Positions 23,501-34,115 of a DNA stretch of 64,000 nt are shown here, piece by piece. The DNA is from Hypomesus transpacificus (taxonomy: Eukaryota > Chordata > Actinopteri > Osmeriformes > Osmeridae): NCBI RefSeq assembly GCF_021917145.1, contig NC_061061.1, positions 4,039,390 to 4,103,389 of the forward strand, written 5' to 3'. The notes under the pieces were generated by a model, which was given only the letters and a program-made list of their open reading frames with translations, was not told the DNA's origin and searched no databases. The translations under genes and the position numbers were made by a program. The number at the start of each line of letters is the position of its first letter. Positions within the stretch are counted from its first letter, which is position 1.

Positions 23501-26500
23501 CTGTCCTCTTGCCTCTAAACCCCAGCCTCCATACTCTAGTCTCCAGCCTCTAACCCCCAGCCTCACGATTCCAGTCTCCAGCCTTTGCCCATCAGCTTTC
23601 AACTTCCAGCCTCCAACACAGCCTCTATCCGTCCTCCAGTATGCCTGTCTTGTGGCCCCCCTTCCACTTTTCGAAAGACAGAAGGACTGGCAGGACAGAA
23701 CCCTACAGGCGTGCCTCTCAGGGCAAGGAGACAGTGTTGGATGAAGGCCATCAAGGGAGAAGTGAGGTCCTGAACGATCAGTGGTTGTGGTTTAACCGCC
23801 AAGCACTCCCGATGGGAACAGGATAGTGGCTGCTCTTCAACTGGAGGAGCCTTGCAGCATTGCAGTGCAATTTAGCTTAGTGCTTCAGCAAGGCTATAAA
23901 TCATTTTATTTCCCACAAGCAGTGGGTCCTGTTCTATATTCAGCCCATCATTTAATTAAAGAGAGCAAAGTGACAGGGCTCGTTAAAGTAATCCTCCCTC
24001 CACATGTGCTATTGGTGGACACACAGCAGACAGGATGTCAGCATCTCCATCCTGTCCAACTAAGCACAATACATACACACCGTGTGCCCGTTTAGTCATT
24101 TCATTCCCCTCTTTTATAAACCTGGTGGTCAGTGATAGCTGTCTGCCCCTTATACTGGCTCAGATCTCTGATTCCATAAGTGGTTGATTGATGCTAGGTC
24201 AGGAAGTCGCTGAACAGTTCTGTCAGCTCAGCTTCTTCATCTCAGGACCAGGTTCTAGTGGTTTTGTTCATCTCCCCAACAGGGAAGAACAGGTCCGCCT
24301 GGTCTCCCAGGGCGACAGGGACCTGCTGGATGGCCTGGACCCAATGGGCCCAAAGTGAGTAAGTCCCATATCTTCTGTGCAGACCTGTCAGTAAAGCTCA
24401 CGTGAAATAGTAAACGTGTGCGTGCGATCGAATGGGAACAATCAGCGTATCCCTTTGCGTTTGAGGTTTTGTAGATCATGTCAGATAATACTTTATAGAT
24501 AAGAAAACTGTGTTTTCTCACGTGTGTTTGTGGGGGGCAGGGTGAGAAAGGGGACCCTGGATTGATGGGTCTACCTGGAGCAAGAGGGCCCTTTGGCCCC
24601 AAGGTATGTGAAGGATCCTATGTGAAAAACCCAACGGCATCATTAACAGACATGAACACCCCAATCTGCAGGACACACCATTCAAATCCAAATGTGTGTG
24701 TTCTATTCTAGGGTTTACCTGGATACAAAGGGGAAAAGGTGAGCGGTCGCTCCTATCATCCTGATGAAAGGACCCTGGTCCAGACATCATGGGCGGGGAG
24801 TGGGTTATTATCATTATGTAGGATGTTCCAGTAGTCAACAGTAGGTGTTACTCTTTTTGCTGTCTCATTAGGGTTCCCGTGGAGACCACGGGGAGAGCGG
24901 AATCAAAGGAGACAAGGTGGGTGGAGCTACGACATAGCTATGAGATCACCAACACTGACACAGTCAACTGTAATACTAATAGGAAAGACAGAAATGTATT
25001 AACTTTCTCTTCTTTTCCCCCACGCAGGGTTCAATGGGATACCCTGGGATGCTTGGACAGAAAGTGAGAAATGCATTCATTTAGGAAGAACTATCAACGC
25101 TTTTCCATCCTTATTATCACCAAAGTTGTATTGCAGTGTCCGCTGTTTGTGTGGTTGTTGACCTGAGTGAATGACTTGGTTTGTCAGGGTGAAATGGGTT
25201 CGAAAGGAGAACCGGGCCTCTCGGGGAATAGAGGCCCAGCCGGCCGCCCAGGGAAGAGGGGTAAACAGGTAAGGGATACATCGGATTTGGACGTGATATC
25301 ATATCATGTGTTCCTCGGGCTGTCAGGAAGTCATGTTGGCTTAATTTGGAACACCTTTCCCAATCCTCTATTTTAAGTTCCCCACCATGCAGTGTCACAA
25401 GATTTCTGTGAAATGTTTGGATCTCTGGAACACTGTTGTTGTTTTCACGTCTGTGCGTCTGTCTCCAGAGCTGAATCCGAATCCGTTTAGTCAGATGAAC
25501 CCATTTAGTCAGACTAACCCTGACAAATACTTGATTAGATATGTGATCTATGTGATCTATGTGATCTATGTGATCTATGTGATCGTCTGTGTGATCTTCA
25601 GGGCGGGAAGGGAAATGCAGGAACCATAGGCCCTCTAGGGCCCGCGGGCCCCCAGGGGTCCCCCGGCCACCCTGGTCCTCCTGGTATACCAGCCTCAGGT
25701 AGGAACCTCAGATCATGGTCAGTGTGTTCTGGGATGGTTCTTTTGTGTATGGGATTGTTTACTGCTGCTGTGCGAATTCGGTTGTTTTCGATTTTTTTGG
25801 ACTGTATTCTGTAACAATGCACACGGTATTACATTTACATTTAGTCATGTAGCAGATGCTCTTATCCAGAGCAACTTACAGTAAGTACAGGGACATTCCC
25901 CCCGGGGCAAGTAGGGTGAAGTGCCTTGCACAAGGACACAACGTCATTTTTGCACGGGTGGGAATCGAACCGGCAACCTTCTGATTAATAGCCAGATTCC
26001 CTAACAGCTCAGCCATCTGACCCCCTTTTACCTGACCCCCGTATTACCTGAATGCTTGACATTCATCACAGTGAATTGAGTCAGACTCTGGCCTAATGGT
26101 TTGTTGGGAGCACACATTGTGGGCTCTGTGTCTGTGGGAAAGGCCGTCCTCTCAGCGTGAAAAGCTGCAGCCCCTCGTGTATTACAGCAGATCAGGAAAT
26201 AACAGCCGAGCGAATTTAGCTTCGGGGGAACTCGATCCTCCCGAGGTGAACCAGACAGTTAGGGGAGGGGAAGTTTGAGTCATGACATCATGTCCCTAAA
26301 ATGGATTGATAGAGGTCCACCCTACTTAAAGATTTACAAACATGATGTCACCACATCATCAAAAGGACAGCTGCTGTCTTTCTGGGCAAATGAAGTCGAT
26401 TGCTCTACCGTCTTGATAGATGAGACCGAGATAGAACATTTCACAGAGGTGTGGTTGTGTTTACGACAGCTCAAGATCTGTCAGTTTGGCCTTGTACCTA

Positions 26501-28132
26501 CATAACCACCTCTCTGCTCACACACTCACACCTCTGCTGTCACAACAAAACTAAGAGTCCTTAACTGGTTATTGAGGTTCACATCACCCAAGGTTTGATA
26601 CAGTACATAGCATTTATACACCATAAATAAGAGAGATTTTTTACAATCAGTGTTGATTTTTATACATGTTTAGGGGTTTACATGGTTGGTCTGAAAGGTG
26701 AGAGGGGCCTACCAGGGCCCCCTGGGCGATGCGACTGCAACTCTGTAGGTGTCAAAAGTCCCCTGTTTGACGAGCATAACTCCAGGAGCAACTATCCTAA
26801 AGTGCCAGCGGTAAGCAAGCGACAGGAATAAACTTCACTCAGGAGCAAATGTCAAATTACTGTTGCTTACACACTGACTCAACCTCTTATGCTTGCCTTT
26901 CGCTCAGATCTTTGTCGTAGACAACGAAGAAGAATTAGACCGCCTTAACACTGACAACGCAATCGCCTTTCGGAAAGACCAAAGATCCCTGTATTTCAAG
27001 GACATTGACGGGTGGCTGCCAATTCAGGTAACGCATTCAAATGTAATATCAACACAGTCCGTCTGAAACACACACGCGTCATTCCTGTCCCATGACCTGT
27101 GTTGTATTTACACCATGGATAAGGCCTCTCTTTACGCAACTTGCTTTCTCGTTGATCTAGAGATTTCCTTTGAACTCTGACAGACTTTCTTCTTTCCAGC
27201 TCACACCGTTCCAGTCTATGGAGAACGCTCCGGACGACGATGGTTACTGTGGCGACGGGATTGTCCAGATCACCAACGAGGAGGAGTGTGACGATCACAA
27301 CCGCGTCGTCACCGACGGCTGCGTCAGTAAGTCACATGATCACAGCCAAATGTCACAGCTTTGCTGGGTTTTCTGTGGGTTCTCACCAGTGGCGATTTTA
27401 GACCCTTTTTAGGGGTGCTCAGGCATAAATAAATTATAATATTATAATTAGATGCTGGTAGTTCATGAAGAAAGGCACATCTTCAGTTTTTTCATTCATT
27501 CAATATTTTGCATAATAATACATAAATGTATTAATTGTTATCCAGTGAAATTAAGGATTTATTAGCACTTTTCCAAGGCACTGTATTCATGTCACATTCT
27601 CATTGGGGGCTGAGCACCCCTAAAGGTCTGATCCTAGAATCGCCCCTGGTTCACACTAAGGACTCATGTTACGGAAATGCACACATGCACAGAGAAAAAA
27701 GTACACACAAACAAACAGGCATACAAACACACGTAAACACACTGGCAAACACATGTATAATCACTCGCAAACACGTCAACACACTAGCAAACATATCATC
27801 TCTTGACCTGCCATCATTTCTTTTTGCAGAGTGCAAACATGCATACTGTGGAGATGGCTATCGCTGGGAAGGGGTGGAAGAGTGCGACGGAAAAGACTTT
27901 GGCTACCAGACGTGCAATTCCTATCTTCCAGGGTTCGTACCCATGCACCTCCTTGTGTTTTAACGCCCCCTCACAACTGTGGCTAGTCAGCTGCAGCACT
28001 GTCACTCGTCGGTAGTCATTGAACGTGTCACTGACTGGGTTTGATATGCTTTCTGTTTCCAGGTCATACGGGCGCCTTAGATGTAACGCATACTGTGTTA
28101 TCGACTCGACAAACTGCAAGTACTTCACATGA
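20522..28132 (+). CDS. colq: COLQ, collagen-like tail subunit of asymmetric acetylcholinesterase
   Basis: Secreted collagen that anchors acetylcholinesterase tetramers in the synaptic basal lamina. Exons: 20522-20627, 21300-21409, 21922-22029, 22779-22823, 23134-23160, 24283-24354, 24541-24603, 24712-24738, 24872-24916, 25028-25063, 25188-25268, 25602-25698, 26674-26810, 26908-27027, 27200-27326, 27830-27932, 28063-28132. The frame closes at 457 residues (human 455). A signal peptide is at about residues 1-24. The proline-rich attachment domain that binds enzyme tetramers is [15 protein letters not shown] at 49-63. Gly-X-Y repeats run from about 97 to 290 with one short interruption. The heparin-binding KRGK site is at 236-239. 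The C-terminal domain is cysteine-rich with two YCGDG motifs and ends NCKYFT. Most collagen exons are multiples of 9 bp. Exon 16 has a weak GTTCGT donor. Confidence 0.97.
25541..25587 (+). repeat. 9-bp tandem repeat GTGATCTAT beside the COLQ exon 12 acceptor
   Basis: About five copies of GTGATCTAT end 15 bases before the acceptor at 25601. The usual pyrimidine tract is replaced by TGTGTGATCTTCAG. Confidence 0.85.
25830..26024 (-). mobile_element. tRNA-derived SINE copy in COLQ intron
   Basis: Same family as at 1291. On the minus strand the head contains TCAGATGGCTGAGCTGTTAG and the B-box-like GGTTCGATTCCC, the best-preserved B box of the copies here. The tail is CTACATGACTAAATGTAAAT. Confidence 0.87.
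27387..27648. mobile_element. 262-bp hAT-type MITE in COLQ intron 15
   Basis: The left end CAGTGGCGATTTTAGACCC is matched in inverse by AGGATC...GCGCCCCTG-type sequence on the right (CAGGGGCGATTCTAGGATC read on the minus strand). AGGGGTGCTCAG and CTGAGCACCCCT extend the inverted repeat inward. Flanking octamers GTTCTCAC (27379-27386) and GTTCACAC (27649-27656) differ at one base and fit an aged 8-bp duplication. No coding content is seen. Confidence 0.85.
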
Positions 28133-30162
28133 GAACCCAGCGGGATGGTACAGTAGGTTTGCCAGGATCTTGTTTGCTCGAAGCAAAACATTTACAAAAA
28201 TAAGAGAGAACATATAAAAAAGAAGAACAACACTGCAAACAAGAGACTTCATAGGAAGTGGCAACATACAAATCCACAACCAAACGACAAACACGCTGTT
28301 AACGTTACTCCTCTGTTTTATCGCTGCTGAGAAGCCACGTAGCTACTGGGGGTGTTGTCGCAGGGTCACCCACTCACCCAGTCACAGGAAATGCACAGGA
28401 CGATTGCACTCTGTCTTAAATAACTCATGCAGGACTAAAGATGCCCCCTCCCCACCCTGCCTCATGAGACCAGAGCCTGTCTAGGATTGGTCAAATGAAG
28501 GACAGCCAGCCAGCCAATTGGGGGAGCTTCAAGAGACGTGTGGATGGAAGGGGGGGGGCCGGATCCACACACACTTGTACCTCGACATAGCACTGTTAAA
28601 AAGGAGACCCTTCGGTATTGCCCGGGCTTGGGTGCTGGGCACTGAATGGCGACGCTGCGCAGCACTTGCATGGGGCTGAGATTGCTGTAACCATGGCAAC
28701 AGCTCTCACTACCGAACGCATGTAACCAACCACAATACTTATTATCGTCATGTAACTGCTTTGTACTGTATACCTTAAGTGTATATATATATATCTCTGT
28801 AATAATATCAACATCTCGAAATGTTTTATGCGGAGTTGTCAAAAGGAGGCATATATTAAGAAGCTGATGTCAGGACAATATAGACAGGACAGGACTTTCT
28901 CCGACACAATGTCGACAGAGAGCCTCCTCTTAGCAAGCGGATAGGACTAGAGATGGACAGTGGAAGGGTCCGCCTCACTGATAGGCCAGGAGATTTCACC
29001 GTAGGCCTCTCCTGGAAACAGAACAGGCCCTCTTTTAGCCTGTGGATGGTGCTTGACAGAGGCGGTCCGAGTCCAGACAAAGTCACCGTAGCAATTAGAC
29101 ATTTGATGAACTACTCAGGAACCTCCAGGTAATGTAGCTCTCGTTAGGCAGCAGGTTGTGCAGATCTGCTCCGTCACTGTAGATGTCGGACAGATTCTGC
29201 ACTCTGGTGATGCACAAAGTTAAAGGAACTCAAATAAGTGCTTACATTTGATGTTGATGGAGTGCTGTTTGGAAATGAAGTTTGACTGCAAGTGTTGCAT
29301 TGTGAAATGGTTTATTACGTGATGGCTGGCGTACTGTTATTACAGGTTCTTAAGTGTTGCGTTAGCGAAGGAGGAATGGTTTATAAATGCTGCTCCAATG
29401 GAATCAATTCCCACATTCTCATAACTGTACTGTTTATACCTGTTCAACTGGTCCTTCTGTCATAACCTTCCCTGGAGCTCTGATGTTGAATTCTAAATGA
29501 TGGAGTGGAGATGTAGTCTGCTGTGTCCTGTGTACTAAGTGTCTGAATGTGGAAATAAGATATTAAGGTGTGTTTTCAAAAAGCAATGGGTCGCGATGCC
29601 AAATGGAACCTTTCACCACCCTACACTGGTGAGAGGTTGTTTAAAAGAGGTCAATGTTGCTTGTTTAAAAAATGATGTGCAAATAGGCCTCTGTCATTTC
29701 AAGACTGTTCCAAAGCTCTGCTTGTTTCTGATCCCTCAGTCATGACTTGTGAGATAGAAAAGCAACTAATGTGCCAAAGTAGGCTGTGAAATATCACTAA
29801 TTTCTGTCAACAAAGCGAACCGTCGACATGGGAGATGTCTTAACTTGAGACTGGGAAAAAACAGGGACAGCTCCATTTAGTCTCAGTGCAGTGAAACGTG
29901 ATATAAATGTATGTGTGGCAGAAGTTAATGTATTACTTATTCCTCCGAACGTAAACACAAATATTGAATAATAATGTTTGGCCAATAGTACTGTATCATA
30001 CTGGTTCTGTATGCTGAACTGTCTAATGCTGAAAACACATCATAGCACGTTAGTTTAAACAATGCTTGATGCCGTATGCTTTGTCCTACTCAGAGAGTGA
30101 AAACTCTGTCTATTTCATAATCCACACATTTTATACTGTCATGTACTTGTGGACAAAATAAA
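28133..30162 (+). other. colq: COLQ 3' untranslated region (inferred) with AATAAA at 30157-30162
   Basis: No protein-coding signal is visible in this 2-kb stretch. The first convincing polyadenylation hexamer after the COLQ stop is AATAAA at 30157-30162, in an AAAATAAAAA context. A long 3' untranslated region ending there is an inference. Internal sequence is unremarkable apart from a short TA repeat near 28782-28792. Confidence 0.5.
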
Positions 30163-30519
30163 AATCGTATAAATGACCCGTCCTCCCTATTGGAAATCTG
30201 TCTTCAGACCCAGGTTGTTAGTCAGCAGTGCTGAGTAGACTTCTCCCTGTCGTTAGCCATGGACAGTGATTGGGAGGCTGTGCGAGGGGGTGGACAGACG
30301 GTGATAGAAACGCTATTGACGTTCTCTCAGAGACAAGTCCCTGCTGCGAAACACCCGATGTACTTCAAGCAGAGCAAAGGTGCTGTCAGCAAGACACCCC
30401 CGTAAAGCGCTGCATCGGATGTGCTGGCAAACTGACTGAGCACAGGTCCTCCTCTGTACGGGGGCATGGATCAGGCAATGTCCTTTCCAGAAAGCCCTGA
30501 TGGAGAGTTCAGGACTGGG

Positions 30520-31480
30520 GCAATGGTTGAGGCAGAGGGCTGAGGCAGAAGGCTGAGAGAGGACTGAGGCTGAGGGCTGAGGCAGAAGGCTAAGAGAGGA
30601 CTGAGGCTGAGGGCAGAGGCAGAAGGCTGAGAGAGGACTGAGGCTGAGGGCTGAGGCAGAAGGCTCAGAGAGGGCTGAGGCAGAAGGCTGAGAGAGGACT
30701 GAGGCTGAGCCAGAAGGCTGACAGAGGACTGAGGCTGAGGCAGAAGGCTGAGAGAGGGCTGAGGCTGAGCCAGAACGCTGACAGAGGACTGAGGCTGAGG
30801 GCTGAGGCAGAAGGCTGAGAGAGGACTGAGGCTGAGCCAAAAGGCTGAGAGAGGACTGAGGCTGAACCAGAAGGCTGAGAGAGGACTGAGGCTGAGCCAG
30901 AAGGCTGAGAGAGGACTGAGGCTGAGGCAGAAGGCTCAGAGAGGACTGAGGCTGAGGGCTGATGCAGAAGGCTGAGAGAGGACTGAGGCTGAGCCAAAAG
31001 GCTGAGAGAGGACTGAGGCTGAGCCAGAAGGCTGAGAGAGGACTGAGGCTGAGCCAGAAGGCTGAGAGAGGACTGAGGCTGAGGCAGAAGGCTCAGAGAG
31101 GACTGAGGCTAAGGGCTGATGCAGAAGGCTGAGAGAGGACTGAGGCTGAGGCAGAAGGCTGAGAGAGGACTGAGGCTGAGCCATAAGGCTGAGAGAGGAC
31201 TGAGGCTGAGACAGAAGGCTAAGAGAGGGCTGATGCAGAAAGCTGAGAGAGGACTGAGGCTGAGGTTTGAGGTTGAAAACAGGCAGAAGGCTGAGAGAGG
31301 ATTGAGGCAGAGGGCTGATGCAGAAGGCTGAGAGAGGACTGAGGCAGAGGGCTGATGCAGAAGCTGAAAGAGGACTGAGGCTGAGACAGAAGGCTAAGAG
31401 AGGACTGAGGCAGAGGGCTGATGCAGAAGGCTGAGAGAGGACTGAGGCTGAGGGCTGAGGCAGAGCGCTGATGTAGAAGA
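30520..31480. repeat. Minisatellite, 30-bp core with longer variants, about 960 bp
   Basis: The core is about 30 bp, built on GGCTGAGAGAGGACTGAGGC plus TGAGCCAGAA, with interspersed longer variants that add TGAGGGCTGAGGC. Because the core is a multiple of three, long minus-strand frames encode a Ser/Gln/Pro/Ala decapeptide repeat. These lack start context, splice logic or a domain and are repeat artefacts. The array lies between the convergent 3' ends of COLQ and PLEKHA8. Confidence 0.95.
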
Positions 31481-32785
31481 CTACATGGCAGCCAGCCTGG
31501 GGCAGAGGACAGACTGGGCTCTGCCCTCTAACTCCATTACCCTGCCATATTTCTCTCCCTAATCACATCAAAGTCATTTGCCTGCAGAGATGCCCATGTA
31601 AGAGCTTACACACGCTGTTTTTATTAAGAAGGCCAATTGGATTTTGTGGCAGGTATTTCTTTATACTGCAGCTGGATGCCAGCGCAATGGATTCAACTGA
31701 GATCTTAATGAAGAGGTCCGAGGCGAGCACACAAGAATGTTTCATCTTTCTAAGGCTTTCCTCCCTCTTCCTCCGCTCCATATGAGGCGTGGCACGTCCT
31801 TAAAACACCCCCTCTAAAGACAACCCATCTGACCTAAATCCCACTGAACCTGCCACCACAGAATTTCACCCGTCAACCTGAGACACCCACTGAAACAAAG
31901 AATTCAATGATTTTGCTAAATTCTCTCTGTGGGCGCCGCTGACTGTACCAGAGAAACAGGATTGTTTTGGTGTAGGTTGAGTGGTGTCGCGTTACGGCGG
32001 CGGAGGGAGGCCTTGGGGGAAGGAATCCGCCAGGGGCCCAGCTGTCGACCCGGGCCCAGTGAAAATCCCTGACCTACAGGGAGGAATGGCCGGCATGCAG
32101 GGTGCTCCAGGTCCTGCTTTGGAAACACAGTCGTGCATTCAAAACACTTTCTTACACACCACCACTGTCAGTATTGGGGACTTGTTTTCACCCCAATCCC
32201 CCCCCCCCCACACACACACACCTTCTGTAAAATGTAGACTGGGCTACAACACATTGTTTACTTGCCAAATGAGTCCTTTTGGGTTTCCTTCAGTGAGCCC
32301 AAGTAGTGTACATCGTGAAGTGTTCGTCTTCAACACATCCTGCACATGCTTGCAACACTTTTTTACTGCAGTAATCTGTAGACAGAATCCACAAGAAATG
32401 GATTCACAAAAATACCTGTACAAAAATGACTGTTTCTCACCAAGTTTAATAGCACATTATGTATAAACATCTCACCTACATCCATACTGTATATAAAAAA
32501 TCTATTGGAAATATTACGTTACAATAGCGTTCACATGATTAACATTAGTGATATGCAACAATAAATCTCTATTGCACATCTCAGTTGAACCATTACAAAA
32601 AATGGTTTTCGTTGTTCATTGCCTCAGTTAACTCAAGGGTGAAGAAATACTGTTAATAACATACTCTATTGGTGCATCTGTAGATGAGAATATTAAACCT
32701 ATACTTGTAAAAGAGAATTGCTGCTGGCTTTCTGTATGGAAGGCTAACTAAGTGCAGTATGAAAGAGTAATGCCACTCGTGCATC
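31481..32785. other. Intergenic stretch between convergent genes, nothing recognised
   Basis: Unique, mostly AT-rich sequence with a C run and AC repeat near 32200-32220. A few Gly-X-Y-like codons near 32085-32115 are too short to be an exon. Confidence 0.55.
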
Positions 32786-32791
32786 TTTATT
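32786..32791 (-). terminator. plekha8: Candidate polyadenylation signal for PLEKHA8
   Basis: TTTATT on the plus strand gives AATAAA on the minus strand, about 1.3 kb past the PLEKHA8 stop. Other weaker signals may be used. Confidence 0.4.
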
Positions 32792-34115
32792 GTTATATGT
32801 TATTACTGCACACTATCTTATTGGCTGTTAAGGACAGAGACAAGAAACCAACAGGATCTTCTAACGATGGTTAATAGTATTACACTTAAGTCATTTAAAT
32901 CAACGTCTTGTTATTAGCATCAACAAACTCGCCTCAAACTTGATCTCTAGCCAACAACATGCAATTAACCATGCCCTATGGATCCAAGAGTCCTTACATG
33001 TGACACAAAACTAAGGCTTAAATGACGGATATTACAACATGAACAATTAACGCTTAAATTATTAAATAATGTCACTTGGTAAACACGGGCGAAAAAGCAC
33101 CCAAACGGTCCATGAGGCTGTGTCGAGGATGTCCCTGTAGATGTCGAGCCAAGCGAGGGTCAGTCATTGGACTGCTACAGTAATGCTCTTCCGTGTGGTT
33201 GGCAGCTGAAGAACATGCCACACATCCCTTTGGTCCCATTGGCCAGTCTATCTGGTGGAAGTTAGCTCAATCTTCTAGGTCATGGCTAAAAAAACACAAA
33301 TATATAACCCCTTGTCTTGACCGAAAAAAACAAAATATGTGCAGTTGGCAACCCAGAACTTAGAAAAGGTTTTAAAAAGATTTCAGTGCTGAACTAATAA
33401 GAAACAAAACCAATAAACAATACTAGAATGCTGCAGCATGTTGGAAAGTAGAAAAGGAAGTATGTTCTCTGGACAAAAACACCTACTTTTGGCTCATACT
33501 GTCTGTGTGTTTATAATTTGAACAGAAAAACGTTTATGCCTTCTCCTCATTGGCTAGAGTTAACATGAATATCTTCCAATGAATCATTCCCGGAGGAAGA
33601 CCCCAAGCGTCACATAACATACAACACAGTAACCTCAGAGACACAATCATAGACTGAAAAAGACAATGAAGACAAATACCAGTTAAAACTCCTATGTTAG
33701 AGTTTGCATAATAGAGTATTCTTCCAGAAAGCCCTTGGATTGAATGACTCAACCAGGGTCCAAAAACCAAACCACATGACTAACAGGGCTGTCTCTCGGT
33801 TTAATGTGTAAAAAAAGCCTGTTTAAACCTCTCAGGGTTACTGCTTCTGGATCTGAAACGACTCTCAGAGTCTAAACCTTCCTCTGACACCACAGCTGGA
33901 CGCTATCATTCCGGTGCAGCTGTGCGTCACTGCCAAACAGAGCCAGTTTGTCAGGCTGGACGTGTCCGCCAGCACTGGGCGAGGCCTACAGCGAGCACAC
34001 CCCGCGATCTCCGGCCTCCGACCCGGCCTCTCCTTTAGGGTGAGGCTCCTTCCAGACGTGGGGCCTCTCTCCGTCTGTGACCGGGCTGGGGAAGGGGGGG
34101 GGGGGGGGGGGGGGG

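Noticed and set aside
30313-31184. Long minus-strand reading frames (up to 175 codons) encoding a Ser/Gln/Pro/Ala decapeptide repeat
   Set aside because: They are translations of the 30-bp minisatellite. No start context, splice sites, signal or domain is seen, and several overlapping frames are equally open.
31981-32130. Gly-X-Y-like codons (GMAGMQGAPGPA) after an AG, suggesting an extra COLQ exon
   Set aside because: Only four triplets. The region lies 4 kb past a complete COLQ stop and the upstream frame is not collagenous. Chance is the better explanation.
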